From positions 1 to 50,306 of the forward strand of contig NZ_JAHWFK010000068.1 in assembly GCF_019710575.1 (NCBI RefSeq): a stretch of DNA of 50,306 nucleotides. Direction: 5' to 3'. The first letter of the stretch is position 1; every line of letters starts with the position of its first letter. Under the pieces are notes generated by a model. It worked only from the letters and a program-made list of their open reading frames with translations, had not been told where the DNA came from and ran no database searches. Shown piece after piece: positions 30,186-39,044 of this stretch. The translations under genes were made by a program, and so were the position numbers. This DNA is from Paractinoplanes polyasparticus. Lineage in GTDB: Bacteria; Actinomycetota; Actinomycetes; Mycobacteriales; Micromonosporaceae.

Positions 30186-31157
30186 CTATCTGGACGGCGA
30201 GCGCGCTGCCGTGACGGCCACGGCGAGCAGGATGATGGCGCCCTGGACGGCCGGTCGGACCGTGCCGGAGACGCCGGAGAAGTTCATGAGGGCGAACAAC
30301 AGCTCGAGCGTCAGCGCGCCGAGCATCGCGCCGGCGACGGATCCGCGTCCGCCGCCCAGGGCGACGCCCCCCAGAACCACCGCGGTGATGGCGGTGAACT
30401 CCAGGCCGCTGCCGGCCTGGAACGACACTCCGCTGTATCCGCCGAGGAGGATTGCCGCCGCTCCGGCCGCGCCGCCGCTCAGGACGAACGCGATCGTCCG
30501 GGCGCGCCCGGAGCGCACGCCGCTGAGTTCGGCGGCGCGCGCGTTGTCGCCCACGGCGATCAGGGTGCGCCCGAAGTCGGAACGCATCAGCATCACGGCG
30601 AGCCCGCCGAGCACAAGCACCACGAGCAGCGCGTACGGTACCCGGCCGAGCACCGGGACGCCCTCGACGGCCCGTCGGCCGAACCGGCGGAACTGCTCCG
30701 AGAGCTCGCCCTTGGGGGAACCGTCGGACCAGAGGTAGACGGCTCCGACCAGGATCAGCAGCATGCCGAGGGTGGTGATGAACGACGGCACCCGCAGCCA
30801 CGTCGTGATGAGGCCGTTGACCAGCCCCACGAACGCGGCGGACGCGAGCACCAGCGCCACCACGGGCCAGGTGCGGGCCGGCTCGCCGTCGATGAGCCGG
30901 GCGGCGATCACGACCTCGGCGGTGACCAGCGAGCCGACCGACAGATCGAATTCCCCGGAGACGATGACGAAGTACTGACCGGCGGCCAGCAGGATGATCG
31001 GGGCGGAGCGGCCGAGGAAAGACATCAGCGAAGCGGGAGCGAGGAAGTCCGGCTGGCGGATCGCGACGAGGACCAGCAGCACGCCGAGGATCGCGAGGAT
31101 CGGCAGCGGGCCCCCGGCGCGTACCCGTGGCAGGCGCCCCCGCAGCGTGTCGACCAT
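30186..31157 (-). CDS. Sugar ABC transporter permease (RbsC-like), 2
   Basis: A 323-residue polytopic membrane protein with about eight to ten hydrophobic helices. The family blocks are GEFDLSVGSLV, GLVNGLITTWLRVPSFITTLGM, and GGVALGGGRGSVAGAMLGAL near the C-terminus. ATG 31157 follows the stop of the preceding permease by two bases (TGACGATG). The two permeases probably form a heterodimeric channel. Longer open frames extending upstream through 31472 are out of frame with the previous gene and are not real. Confidence 0.92.
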   Translation of the reverse strand: MVDTLRGRLPRVRAGGPLPILAILGVLLVLVAIRQPDFLAPASLMSFLGRSAPIILLAAGQYFVIVSGEFDLSVGSLVTAEVVIAARLIDGEPARTWPVVALVLASAAFVGLVNGLITTWLRVPSFITTLGMLLILVGAVYLWSDGSPKGELSEQFRRFGRRAVEGVPVLGRVPYALLVVLVLGGLAVMLMRSDFGRTLIAVGDNARAAELSGVRSGRARTIAFVLSGGAAGAAAILLGGYSGVSFQAGSGLEFTAITAVVLGGVALGGGRGSVAGAMLGALTLELLFALMNFSGVSGTVRPAVQGAIILLAVAVTAARSPSR

Positions 31158-31159
31158 CG

Positions 31160-32131
31160 TCACCACCGGCCCTTCCGCACGGCGCGGCGGGCATAGACGG
31201 CAACCGCGCCGATGATGACCACGCCCCGGACCACCTGCTTGGCGAACGCGTCGAGCTCGAGCTGGTTGAAGATGGCGTCGATGCCGGCGAGCAGAAGCAC
31301 ACCGCCGACCGTGCCCGCCACGCCGCCGCGGCCACCGGCCAGAGCAGTGCCGCCGATCACGACCGCGGCGATGGACTCCAGGTCGTAGAGGCCTTCGGTG
31401 CCGACCCGCGGCGCACCGGAGCCGAGGCGGGCGGCGAGATAGACGCCGGCGAGTCCCGCGCACAGCGAGCACAGGACGTGCGCGGCGACGAGGACGCGGT
31501 CGGTGCGGACACCGGAGAGACGCGCGACCTCCGGGTCACCGCCGACCGCGACGAGGTGGTGCCCGAAACGAGTGCGGCTCAGCGTCAGCCACGCGGCGGC
31601 CGCGACCGCGAGCATCACCACGAACGACACCGGCACCGGCCCGATCCGCTGATAGCCGAGGGTCTGCACGAGCCCGGGCGAGGTGCTTCCGGCCGGGCCG
31701 TCGTAACCGCTGTCCAGATAGCCCTTGAGCAGCAGCCCGACGCCGAGGGTCGCGATGAACGCGTTGACCCGGGCCCGCGCGATCAGCAGGCCGTTGAGCA
31801 GCCCCACGCCGGCGCTGACCGCGAGCGCCAGGAGGACACCCGGCAGCAGGGCCCCGTTGCCGCCGTTCATCGTCTCGGCGGCGACGAGGGTGCTGAGGCT
31901 GACCACGTACGCCACCGACAGGTCGAGGGAACCCCCGAGGATCACGAGGGTCTGGCCGACGGCGACGAGTCCCAGGCCGGCGGCGACGTGCAGCAGGCTC
32001 ACGATCGTCGCCTGGTTGAACAGCGCGCCGCCGCGCAGCGCGACCACCAGCCAGCCGATCACCGCGGTGAGAACCAGGGCCACGTAGACGCCCGGGACGG
32101 GTCGCCGGGCCACGACCGACAGGGCGCTCAC
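31160..32131 (-). CDS. Sugar ABC transporter permease (RbsC-like), 1
   Basis: A 323-residue integral membrane permease. It has GGSLDLSVAYVVSLSTLVA, GLLNGLLIARARVNAFIATLGVGLLLKG and GTALAGGRGGVAGTVGGVLLL, the same landmarks as its partner. The start is the GTG at 32131 that overlaps the ATPase stop (GTGA), which indicates translational coupling. It lies in the order ATPase, permease, permease, binding protein, isomerase on the minus strand. Confidence 0.92.
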   Translation of the reverse strand: MSALSVVARRPVPGVYVALVLTAVIGWLVVALRGGALFNQATIVSLLHVAAGLGLVAVGQTLVILGGSLDLSVAYVVSLSTLVAAETMNGGNGALLPGVLLALAVSAGVGLLNGLLIARARVNAFIATLGVGLLLKGYLDSGYDGPAGSTSPGLVQTLGYQRIGPVPVSFVVMLAVAAAAWLTLSRTRFGHHLVAVGGDPEVARLSGVRTDRVLVAAHVLCSLCAGLAGVYLAARLGSGAPRVGTEGLYDLESIAAVVIGGTALAGGRGGVAGTVGGVLLLAGIDAIFNQLELDAFAKQVVRGVVIIGAVAVYARRAVRKGRW

Positions 32132-33642
32132 GCGACCGCCCCCGGCGCCGCGCCCACCGCCAGGGCCACGACGTCCGCCTCGGACGCGGCGCCGGACAGC
32201 TCGCCGGCGATGCTGCCCTCGCGCATGACGATGATCCGGTCGCTCATGCCGAGCAGCTCCGGCAGATCGGACGAGATCATCAGGACCGCGGCCCCTTCGC
32301 GGGCGAGCCGGCGGACGACGTCGTGGAGGGCTGACGTGGCGCCCACGTCGACGCCCCGGGTCGGCTCGTCGAAGAGCAGGACCCGCGGGCCCAGTGCGAG
32401 CCAGCGGGCGAGCACCACCTTCTGCTGGTTGCCGCCGGACAGAAAGCGGATCTCCTGGTCCACACCCGCGGTTCGCACATCCACGGCGCCGAGCAGTTCC
32501 CGCATCCGCGTGGTGCGGCCGGCCCGGCCGGACCACGGGCCACTGATCGCCCGGGCGGCGAGCAACGCGTTGTCGAGCACCGATTGACGAGCCAGGATGC
32601 CCTCGCCCTTGCGGTCCTCGCTGACATACGCGATGCCCGCCCGTATCGCGGCGCGCGGCGAGGCCAGCCGGACCGGCCGGCCGTCCAGGCGGACCTCGCC
32701 GGTGGTGAACGGCGCGACGCCGAAGAGCGCCCGGGCGAGCGCGGACCGCCCCGAGCCCTGGAGGCCACCGACGCCGACGACCTCGCCGGCCCGCAGTCGC
32801 AGGTTGACGTCGCGCAGCTTGCGGTTGCCGCCGCCGCGGACGGCGAGCCGGACCGGCCCCTGGTCGCCGGGCGCGGCCCGCTCTGGGTAATAGCCGGACA
32901 GGTCCCGGCCGACCATGTGCCGTACCAGTTCCGCCGTGGTGGTCTCCGCGGCCGGCACCGTCGTCACCCGCGTGCCGTCCTTCAGAACGGTGATGCGGTC
33001 CGCGAGGTCGAAGACCTCGGCGAGGCGGTGCGAGACGTAGAGCAGGCCGATGCCCCGGCCCCGGAGCCGTCGCACGAGGGCGTAAAGGAGCTCGACCTCA
33101 TGGTCGGCGAGCGCCGCCGTGGGCTCGTCCATGATGAGCAGCTGGGCGTCGAGGGCGAGCGCCTTGGCGATCTCGACCACCTGACGCTGGGCGATGCCGA
33201 GCCGGCCGACCGGGGCGTCCACCGGCAGCGGGCCCGCGCCCATCGAGGTGAGCAGTGCCGACGTGCGGGCGAGCATCTCGCGCCGGTCGACCAGGCCCCG
33301 GCGCACCGGTTCGTGGCCCAGATGGACGTTCTCCGCGACCGTGCGGTCCGGCAGCAGGGTCAGCTCCTGGTGGATCATCCCGATCCCGGCGCGCCGGGCC
33401 TCCCGCGGCCCGCGGAACACCCGTGTCTCGCCGGCGAACACGACGCTGCCCTCGTCCGGTGCGTACGCGCCGGAAATGATCTTCATGAGGGTCGACTTGC
33501 CCGCGCCGTTCTCGCCGACGACGGCGTGCACCTCGCCGGGCGTCACGTCGAGGTCGATGTGATCGAGGACGCGCACGCCGACGAACGACTTGCTGACTGA
33601 CCTGAGCATCAGCAGCGGTGGATCATCACTCGCAGTAGCCAT
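32128..33642 (-). CDS. Sugar ABC transporter ATP-binding protein (RbsA-like, duplicated NBD)
   Basis: A protein of about 504 residues with two fused nucleotide-binding domains. The first has GENGAGKST, the signature variant LGIAQRQVVEIAKAL and LLIMDEPTAAL. The second has GGLQGSGRSALA, where Arg replaces the Walker A Lys as is usual in this family, then LSGGNQQKVVLARWLA and LLFDEPTRGVDVG. It energises import by the two permeases. The frame opens at 33666. ATG 33642 has GGAAG upstream and gives MATASDD, so it is preferred. It is the first gene of the operon, facing the ThuA-type gene across an intergenic region with a CebR-like operator. Confidence 0.93.
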   Translation of the reverse strand: MATASDDPPLLMLRSVSKSFVGVRVLDHIDLDVTPGEVHAVVGENGAGKSTLMKIISGAYAPDEGSVVFAGETRVFRGPREARRAGIGMIHQELTLLPDRTVAENVHLGHEPVRRGLVDRREMLARTSALLTSMGAGPLPVDAPVGRLGIAQRQVVEIAKALALDAQLLIMDEPTAALADHEVELLYALVRRLRGRGIGLLYVSHRLAEVFDLADRITVLKDGTRVTTVPAAETTTAELVRHMVGRDLSGYYPERAAPGDQGPVRLAVRGGGNRKLRDVNLRLRAGEVVGVGGLQGSGRSALARALFGVAPFTTGEVRLDGRPVRLASPRAAIRAGIAYVSEDRKGEGILARQSVLDNALLAARAISGPWSGRAGRTTRMRELLGAVDVRTAGVDQEIRFLSGGNQQKVVLARWLALGPRVLLFDEPTRGVDVGATSALHDVVRRLAREGAAVLMISSDLPELLGMSDRIIVMREGSIAGELSGAASEADVVALAVGAAPGAVA

Positions 33643-33757
33643 GTCCGGCTTCCAGAAAATCGACAACCGTCACGCCGGACAGCCCACGAAGGGTCAACTC
33701 TTGACAGCCATGAAACATCACACGTATGAAGATAGATGTTCCCCGATGCTTAGGCAA

Positions 33758-33780
33758 TCATCACCCAAAACCGGTGATGA
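33758..33780. repeat. Short inverted repeat in the divergent promoter region
   Basis: TCATCACC (33758-33765) and GGTGATGA (33773-33780) are perfect 8-bp arms with a 7-bp spacer, between the ABC ATPase gene and the ThuA-type gene. It could be an operator half-site pair; nothing more can be said. Confidence 0.45.
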
Positions 33781-33797
33781 GAGACGCGCACGCATAG

Positions 33798-33811
33798 TGG
33801 GAGCGTTCCCA
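33798..33811. promoter_or_regulatory. LacI/CebR-type operator
   Basis: TGGGAGCGTTCCCA differs at one base from TGGGAGCGCTCCCA, the known operator of the cellulose-utilisation repressor CebR. It lies in the 327-bp region between the divergent ABC importer operon and the secreted ThuA/dehydrogenase gene, so both may be under carbohydrate-responsive control. No LacI-family gene is encoded in this window. Confidence 0.7.
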
Positions 33812-33969
33812 TGAGCAACCGACCAGCAGGCTCAGCCGCCTTGAACTGATCGAAGCTCATTAATTGAATGAGGATCTTCGGCGCTCTGCCCCCGAAGGAG
33901 AGAACACGGCACTCTGTGACACTCCGTGATATTCGCGTGGGTGCAGACAACCATGACCAGGAGAGACGC

Positions 33970-36900
33970 ATGCGCCGCTCAACACTGACCATCGGGCTGA
34001 TCGCGGGCATGCTGCTCTCGCTCGCGCTCGTCGCCCCGGCATCGGCCGCTCCGGCCTTCCGCGCCCTGCTCTTCACCAAGACGGCGGGCTACCGCCACGA
34101 CTCGATCCCCGCCGGGATCTCGATGTTCCAACAGCAGGCCGCCGCCAACAACTTCGAGTTGGTGCACAGCGAGGACGCCGGCGTCTTCACCCCGGCCAAC
34201 CTCGCCACCTTCGACGTGCTCATCATGTTCCAGACCTCGGGCATGGTGTGGACGTCGGCCGCCCAGCGCCAGGCGGTGGAGGGCTATCTCTCCTCCGGCA
34301 AGGGCATCGTCGCCGTCCACAACGCCACGGACATGGGCATCGAAGGTGAATACCCGTGGTGGGACCAGACGGTCAACGCCGGCGCGCACATGCCGGAGCA
34401 CTCACCCGGCGTCCTGCAGGGCACCGCCATCGTGGCCGACAAGAAACATCCCTCGACAGCGAGCCTGCCCGACCGCTGGATCCGCAACGAGGAGTGGTAC
34501 AACTTCGACCGCAACCCGCGCGGCGACGTGCACGTCCTCGTGACCGCGGACGAACGGACGTACAACCCGGGTTCGCGCGCGATGGGCCCCGATCACCCGA
34601 TCTCCTGGTGCCGTAACACCGCCGGCGGCCGGGTATGGGCCACCGGGATGGGTCACGCCGCCGAGTCCTACAGCGAGACCAACTTCCGCAACCACGTCCT
34701 GGGCGGGGTGAAGTGGGCCGCCGGCGCCGAGCCCGGCGAGTGCGGCGGGACGGTCTGGAGCAACTTCCAGAAACGTACGCTCGACGACGGCACCACCGAC
34801 CCGATGGCGCTGGCCGTCGCGCCCGACGGACGGGTCCTCTACGTCCAGCGCGGCGGACAGGTGAAGATCTTCAAGCCCTCGTCCAACAGCACCGTCACGG
34901 CGGGCACGCTGAGCGTCTACACCGGCGGCGAGGACGGTCTGACCGGGCTGGCGCTGGACCCCGCCTTCGCCAGTAACGGATACGTGTACCTGTACCACTC
35001 GCCCGCGAACAGCACGACAGACGTGAACCGGGTTTCCCGCTTCACCCTCACCGGCGACACGCTGAACGTCTCCAGCGGGGTCACCATCATCGACATCCCG
35101 GCCTACCGGGACCGCACCTTCCCCGAGCCGGGGCACACCGGCGGATACATCGAGTTCGGCCCGGACGGCAACCTCTACATCGGCACCGGTGACGACACCC
35201 CGCCCAACCTCGACCCGAACTGGCAGGGCTACGCCCCGCTGGACTGGCGGAACGGCAAGGCCAACCTCGACGCGGCCCGCACCGCCGGCAACACCAACGA
35301 CCTGCGCGGCAAGCTGCTGCGCATCCGGCCGCAGGCCGGCGGCGGCTACACCGTGCCGTCGGGGAACCTCTACCCGTCGGGAACGGCGCAGACCCGGCCG
35401 GAAATCTACGCGATGGGCTTCCGCAACCCGTTCCGCTTCTCCATCGACCCGGCCAACGGCTGGGTCTACCTCGCCGACTACGGACCCGACCGCAACCCGC
35501 CGACCACCAACCGGGGGCCGGAAGGTCTCGTCGAACTCAACGTGATCAAGGCGCCGGGCAACTACGGCTGGCCGTTCTGCCACGGCGACAACCAGCCCTA
35601 CGCCCCCTTCAACCCGGACACCGGCGTGGTCGGCGCCAAGTTCAACTGCTCGTCACCGGTCAACAACTCGCCCAACAACACCGGGCTGAGCAGCCTGCGC
35701 CCGGTCGTCGCCCCGAACATCTGGTACGGCTACGGCACCTCGCCGACCTTCCCGGAACTCGGCTCGGGCGGCTCCGCGCCGATGGGCGGGCCGGTGTACC
35801 GGTACGACGCGGCCAACCCGTCCGACACGAAGTTCCCGGCCTACTACGACGGCGTCCATTTCTTCTACGAGTGGTCCCGCAACTACGTCAAGGAGGTGCA
35901 CTTCGACGCCGGCACGGCGGTGACCCGCACCAACCCGTTCCTGCCGGGCGGACGCTTCAACAAGCCGATGGACATGGAGTTCGGCCGCGACGGCTCCCTC
36001 TACCTCCTCGAATGGGGCACCAACTTCGGCGGCGGCAACAGCGACTCCGGGCTCTACCGGATCGACTACGTCCAGGGCGGGCAGTCCCCGGTCGCCAAGG
36101 CCACCGGGACGCCCACCAGTGGCACGGCGCCGCTGACCGTCCAGTTCAGCAGCGCCGGCACGACCGACCCCGATCCCGGCTCCACGCTGAGCTATCAGTG
36201 GACCTTCGGTGACGGCACAACCTCCACGGCCGCCAACCCCAGCCACACCTACACCGGCAACGGCAACTACACCGCCCAGCTGAAGGTCACCGACCAGTCG
36301 GGCAAGTCCGGCTTCTCCAACGTCACGATCACGGTCGGCAACACCGCTCCGGTCGTCACCATCACCACACCGGCCAGCGGCGGCATGCTCGACTTCGGGG
36401 ACCGGGTGTCGTACACGGTCAGCGTCACCGACCCGGGCGGCGCCGCGGTCGACTGCACCAAGGTCTTCGTCAACCCCGCTCTCGGGCACGACGACCACGC
36501 GCACGAGACCACCGAATACCCGGGCTGCTCGGGCACGATCCGCACCGAGCTCCTCGGCGGGCACCCGGACGGCGCCAACCTCTTCTACGTCCTCAACGCG
36601 CGGTACACCGACAACGGTGGCGCGGGCGGCGCGGCGCCGCTGACCGGCCATGCCCAGGCGATCCTGCAGCCCAAGCACAAGCAGTCCGAGTACTACTCCA
36701 GTCAGTCCGGCACCCGCGTCGTCGAGCAGACCGCAGCGGAGAGCGGCAAACGCATCGGGGACATCTCTGCCGGCGACTGGGTGGCCTTCACCCCGATGAG
36801 CCTGGCCGGCATCTCGACGGTCAGCTACCGCGTGTCGTCACCATCGGGCGGCGGGTCGATCGAGCTCCGCGCCGGCTCGCCGACCGGCACACTGCTCGCC

Positions 36901-37506
36901 ACCACCACGGTTCAGAGCACCGGAGGCTGGAACAACTACCAGTCCACGGCCCCGGTGAGCCTCACCGGCACCGCCGGGACCCAGACCCTCTACATGGTGT
37001 TCAGAGGCAGTGGATTCGACCTCGACTCGCACACTTTCGGCGGCAGCGGCGTCGGCGTGCCGACCGACACCGGCGTCGCGGGCAAGACCTGGACGTTGAC
37101 CGCTCAGCACAGCACAAAGCTGATGGACGTCAGTGGCGCCTCCACCGCCGACGGTGCCGCGATCAACCAGTGGGCGGCCACCGGCGGCGCCAACCAAAGG
37201 TGGCAGGCGGTGGACGCCGGCGGTGGCGCCGTCAACCTGAAAGCGTTGCACAGCAACAAGTGCGTGGAAGTGACCGGCAACTCCTCCGCGGCGGGCGCAT
37301 TCCTGCAACAGGCCACCTGCACCAGTGGCAACCAGCAGAAGTTCACCGCCACACCGACCGGGACGTCCGGTGTCTACACCGTGCGCAGCGTGTCCAGCGG
37401 GCTCTGCGTGGATGTGAACGGCGCCGCGAACAATGACGGGGCGCGGCTCCTGCAATGGACCTGCCAGGGCTCGCTCAACCAGCAGTGGCGTTTCAGCCCG
37501 GTGTGA
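33970..37506 (+). CDS. Secreted ThuA - glucose/sorbosone dehydrogenase - PKD - CBM6-like - ricin lectin protein
   Basis: A 1178-residue exported multidomain protein. ATG 33970 has AGGAG upstream and begins a signal peptide (about 1-27, ending PASA-AP). The approximate order is: ThuA-like domain 30-255 (FTKTAGYRHDSIP, VAVHNATD); beta-propeller dehydrogenase of the PQQ glucose/sorbosone type 265-690 (GGEDGLTGLALDP, YIEFGPDGNLYIGTGDD); PKD 705-790 (YQWTFGDGTTST); a beta-sandwich region 790-900; a CBM6-like region 905-1027 (GDWVAFTPMSL, GWNNYQS); and a ricin-B lectin domain 1040-1178 (NQRWQ, NQQWRF). It probably acts on polysaccharide or sugar derivatives outside the cell. The catalytic reaction is not proven by the sequence. 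Confidence 0.92.
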   Translation: MRRSTLTIGLIAGMLLSLALVAPASAAPAFRALLFTKTAGYRHDSIPAGISMFQQQAAANNFELVHSEDAGVFTPANLATFDVLIMFQTSGMVWTSAAQRQAVEGYLSSGKGIVAVHNATDMGIEGEYPWWDQTVNAGAHMPEHSPGVLQGTAIVADKKHPSTASLPDRWIRNEEWYNFDRNPRGDVHVLVTADERTYNPGSRAMGPDHPISWCRNTAGGRVWATGMGHAAESYSETNFRNHVLGGVKWAAGAEPGECGGTVWSNFQKRTLDDGTTDPMALAVAPDGRVLYVQRGGQVKIFKPSSNSTVTAGTLSVYTGGEDGLTGLALDPAFASNGYVYLYHSPANSTTDVNRVSRFTLTGDTLNVSSGVTIIDIPAYRDRTFPEPGHTGGYIEFGPDGNLYIGTGDDTPPNLDPNWQGYAPLDWRNGKANLDAARTAGNTNDLRGKLLRIRPQAGGGYTVPSGNLYPSGTAQTRPEIYAMGFRNPFRFSIDPANGWVYLADYGPDRNPPTTNRGPEGLVELNVIKAPGNYGWPFCHGDNQPYAPFNPDTGVVGAKFNCSSPVNNSPNNTGLSSLRPVVAPNIWYGYGTSPTFPELGSGGSAPMGGPVYRYDAANPSDTKFPAYYDGVHFFYEWSRNYVKEVHFDAGTAVTRTNPFLPGGRFNKPMDMEFGRDGSLYLLEWGTNFGGGNSDSGLYRIDYVQGGQSPVAKATGTPTSGTAPLTVQFSSAGTTDPDPGSTLSYQWTFGDGTTSTAANPSHTYTGNGNYTAQLKVTDQSGKSGFSNVTITVGNTAPVVTITTPASGGMLDFGDRVSYTVSVTDPGGAAVDCTKVFVNPALGHDDHAHETTEYPGCSGTIRTELLGGHPDGANLFYVLNARYTDNGGAGGAAPLTGHAQAILQPKHKQSEYYSSQSGTRVVEQTAAESGKRIGDISAGDWVAFTPMSLAGISTVSYRVSSPSGGGSIELRAGSPTGTLLATTTVQSTGGWNNYQSTAPVSLTGTAGTQTLYMVFRGSGFDLDSHTFGGSGVGVPTDTGVAGKTWTLTAQHSTKLMDVSGASTADGAAINQWAATGGANQRWQAVDAGGGAVNLKALHSNKCVEVTGNSSAAGAFLQQATCTSGNQQKFTATPTGTSGVYTVRSVSSGLCVDVNGAANNDGARLLQWTCQGSLNQQWRFSPV

Positions 37507-37513
37507 CAGACAG

Positions 37514-37557
37514 CGGACGGGCGGGTCCGGTCGCTCCTGGCCGGCCCCGCCCGTCCG
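37514..37557. terminator. Bidirectional stem-loop terminator
   Basis: A perfect 12-bp stem (37514-37525 with 37546-37557, CGGACGGGCGGG and its complement) around 20 nt starts 8 bp after the stop of the ThuA-type gene and ends 22 bp before the stop of the convergent WYL regulator gene. Confidence 0.75.
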
Positions 37558-37579
37558 TGCCCGGTCATTTCATGGCGCT

Positions 37580-38296
37580 TCAACCGAGACGCCGCGTCGG
37601 CCACCGCGCGAGGTCTGCCTCGAGGAGGGTCGGGTCACGAGGTGGCGGGACCTCGTCGAGGATCTCGAGCCGGGTGATCCGCTCGATGCGGAAGCCGCGG
37701 ATCGCAGCACGGAGCCGGCACCAACCGGTGAGCAGCCAGGCATCGCCCGCACGGAGAAGTCCCATCGTCTCGACGTCGCGGACGGTGCTGGTGGCGCGAT
37801 CCGGGCCGTCGCCCCTGTCCTCACCCAGGTAGGTGAGCCGCACCACGCGCCGGGCGGCAATCGCGTCGGAGAGCATCCCGAGCGGCACGGCGTCGCCCGT
37901 CGGGGCGACGGCGTCGATGACCTGCATCATGCCGAGCAGTTCCTGCACAGGGGCACGTTGTTCCTCCCCCATGACGGCAGCGATCTTGGCGCGTGCTCGT
38001 CGGGCCGCTCCCTGGTACGGCGAGGACTCGAGCAGCGCGAGCCCGGCAAGCACCGCCAGCGACTCGGCGGCGGACAGGTTCAGCGGCGGCAGCGAGTACT
38101 CACGCAGGATCGAATAGCCGCCCGTCGCCCCGTGATCTGCGTAGATGGGGACCCCGGCCAGCTGGAGCGAACCGATGTCGCGTTCGATGGTGCGCGAGGA
38201 CACCCCGAACTCGCCGGCGAGCCGAGCGGCGGACCAGGGCCGGCTTGCTCCGCGGAGCAAGTCGACGAGGGCGTACTGCCGCTCGGCTCGCTTCAT
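37580..38296 (-). CDS. WYL-domain transcriptional regulator (YafY/DeoR-like HTH)
   Basis: A 238-residue regulator. The N-terminal winged helix (RQYALVDLLRGASRPWSAARLAGEFGVSSRTIERDIGSLQ) is followed by a WYL-type ligand domain (IAARRVVRLTYLG, LLRAGDAWLLTGWCRLRAAIRGFRIERI). Such proteins respond to nucleotides or other small ligands. It lies 40 bp downstream of the NTF2-like gene on the same strand and probably controls it or shares its transcript. The target and ligand are unknown. Confidence 0.92.
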   Translation of the reverse strand: MKRAERQYALVDLLRGASRPWSAARLAGEFGVSSRTIERDIGSLQLAGVPIYADHGATGGYSILREYSLPPLNLSAAESLAVLAGLALLESSPYQGAARRARAKIAAVMGEEQRAPVQELLGMMQVIDAVAPTGDAVPLGMLSDAIAARRVVRLTYLGEDRGDGPDRATSTVRDVETMGLLRAGDAWLLTGWCRLRAAIRGFRIERITRLEILDEVPPPRDPTLLEADLARWPTRRLG

Positions 38297-38309
38297 GCCT
38301 CAAGTCTGG

Positions 38310-38327
38310 CAGAGGCAGTCGCCTCTG
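38310..38327. repeat. Inverted repeat between the NTF2-like gene and the WYL regulator gene
   Basis: CAGAGGC (38310-38316) and GCCTCTG (38321-38327) form a perfect 7-bp dyad with a 4-nt spacer, 13 bp upstream of the regulator's ATG. It may be an autoregulatory operator or a small terminator of the upstream gene. Confidence 0.45.
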
Positions 38328-38336
38328 GTACGTGCG

Positions 38337-38735
38337 TCAGCTCCGCATGCTCCGCTGTCCGCCGACAGACCAGACACGTCGGACCCGGCCGTCCTCGGCG
38401 AAGTCGAACACGTCGACGCCGCCCGCGCGCTGGTCGGGAGACTCGACGTCCCAGAGCAGCCGGCCGTGGTCGCCGTCGATGGCATCGGCGACTCTCGTGA
38501 AGACGACGCCCGGGTGCTGCTCGTGCCACCAGTCGAGATACTGCGCGAAATCTTCGGCGGTACGGATGGCGTCCGCCGGCGTCGACCCGTCGCGCTCGGT
38601 CACGGCGAAATGGATCCGGAAGTCGTCGGCGCAGATCCGTCGTGCGATGGCGCCGTCGGTGTTCCACATCGTCAGCCACAGGTCGAGCGCTTGCCGGGCG
38701 GTGGAGCCGCTCGTGGGGTTCATGTTCTCGGTCAT
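38337..38735 (-). CDS. NTF2-like (SnoaL-type) protein
   Basis: A 132-residue protein with the cone-shaped alpha+beta NTF2-like pattern: an N-terminal helix pair (ARQALDLWLTMWNTDGAIARRICADDFRIHF), a central segment, and C-terminal strands GVDVFDFAEDGRVRRVWSVGG. These proteins include small hydrolases, cyclases and isomerases as well as non-catalytic ligand binders, so no reaction is assigned. ATG 38735 begins MTENMNP; upstream extensions of the open frame lack coding character. The adjacent WYL regulator suggests paired regulation. Confidence 0.82.
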   Translation of the reverse strand: MTENMNPTSGSTARQALDLWLTMWNTDGAIARRICADDFRIHFAVTERDGSTPADAIRTAEDFAQYLDWWHEQHPGVVFTRVADAIDGDHGRLLWDVESPDQRAGGVDVFDFAEDGRVRRVWSVGGQRSMRS

Positions 38736-38914
38736 GCATCCACTCTCGGACGCCGACGCGACACCAGTATGTCGGTGTTCCCGAGACTCCCGCGCCCAAT
38801 GCCGGCACGGAGCCACTGTCGGCCGCGGCGCCTTCGCCGACTCTCCACCGCCGCATTCCGCTGCCGCTCGGCGAGCACGCCGGCGCCGGCCAGCCCTCAC
38901 CCAGAGACTCCCGG

Positions 38915-38929
38915 ATACATCTGACTAAT
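38915..38929. promoter_or_regulatory. GntR/FCD-type operator, site 1
   Basis: ATACATCTGACTAAT matches 12 of 15 positions of the perfect palindrome at 38990-39004. Its centre is exactly 75 bp upstream of that site, ahead of the fuconate dehydratase gene. Confidence 0.6.
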
Positions 38930-38989
38930 TCCTCGAAGATGCCCACTTCATCGCCGCCTGTAGACACATCAAGGGCGAAAGACGTATAG

Positions 38990-39004
38990 ATACATCTGAT
39001 GTAT
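38990..39004. promoter_or_regulatory. GntR/FCD-type operator, site 2 (perfect palindrome)
   Basis: ATACATCTGATGTAT is symmetric about its central base, 41 bp upstream of the GTG start of the fuconate dehydratase gene. Variants of the same core CATCTGATG recur at 38915, 40361, 40436, 44124 and 44865, bracketing the sugar operon and its regulator. Confidence 0.72.
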
Positions 39005-39044
39005 GCGGGCTCTGCACCTGAGAGCCCCACCGAGTGGAGGTTCA

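Noticed and set aside
28824..31196. A 790-codon plus-strand frame opposite the binding protein and permease genes
   Set aside because: Low-complexity charged composition and no motif. The minus-strand genes have clear transport-family blocks.
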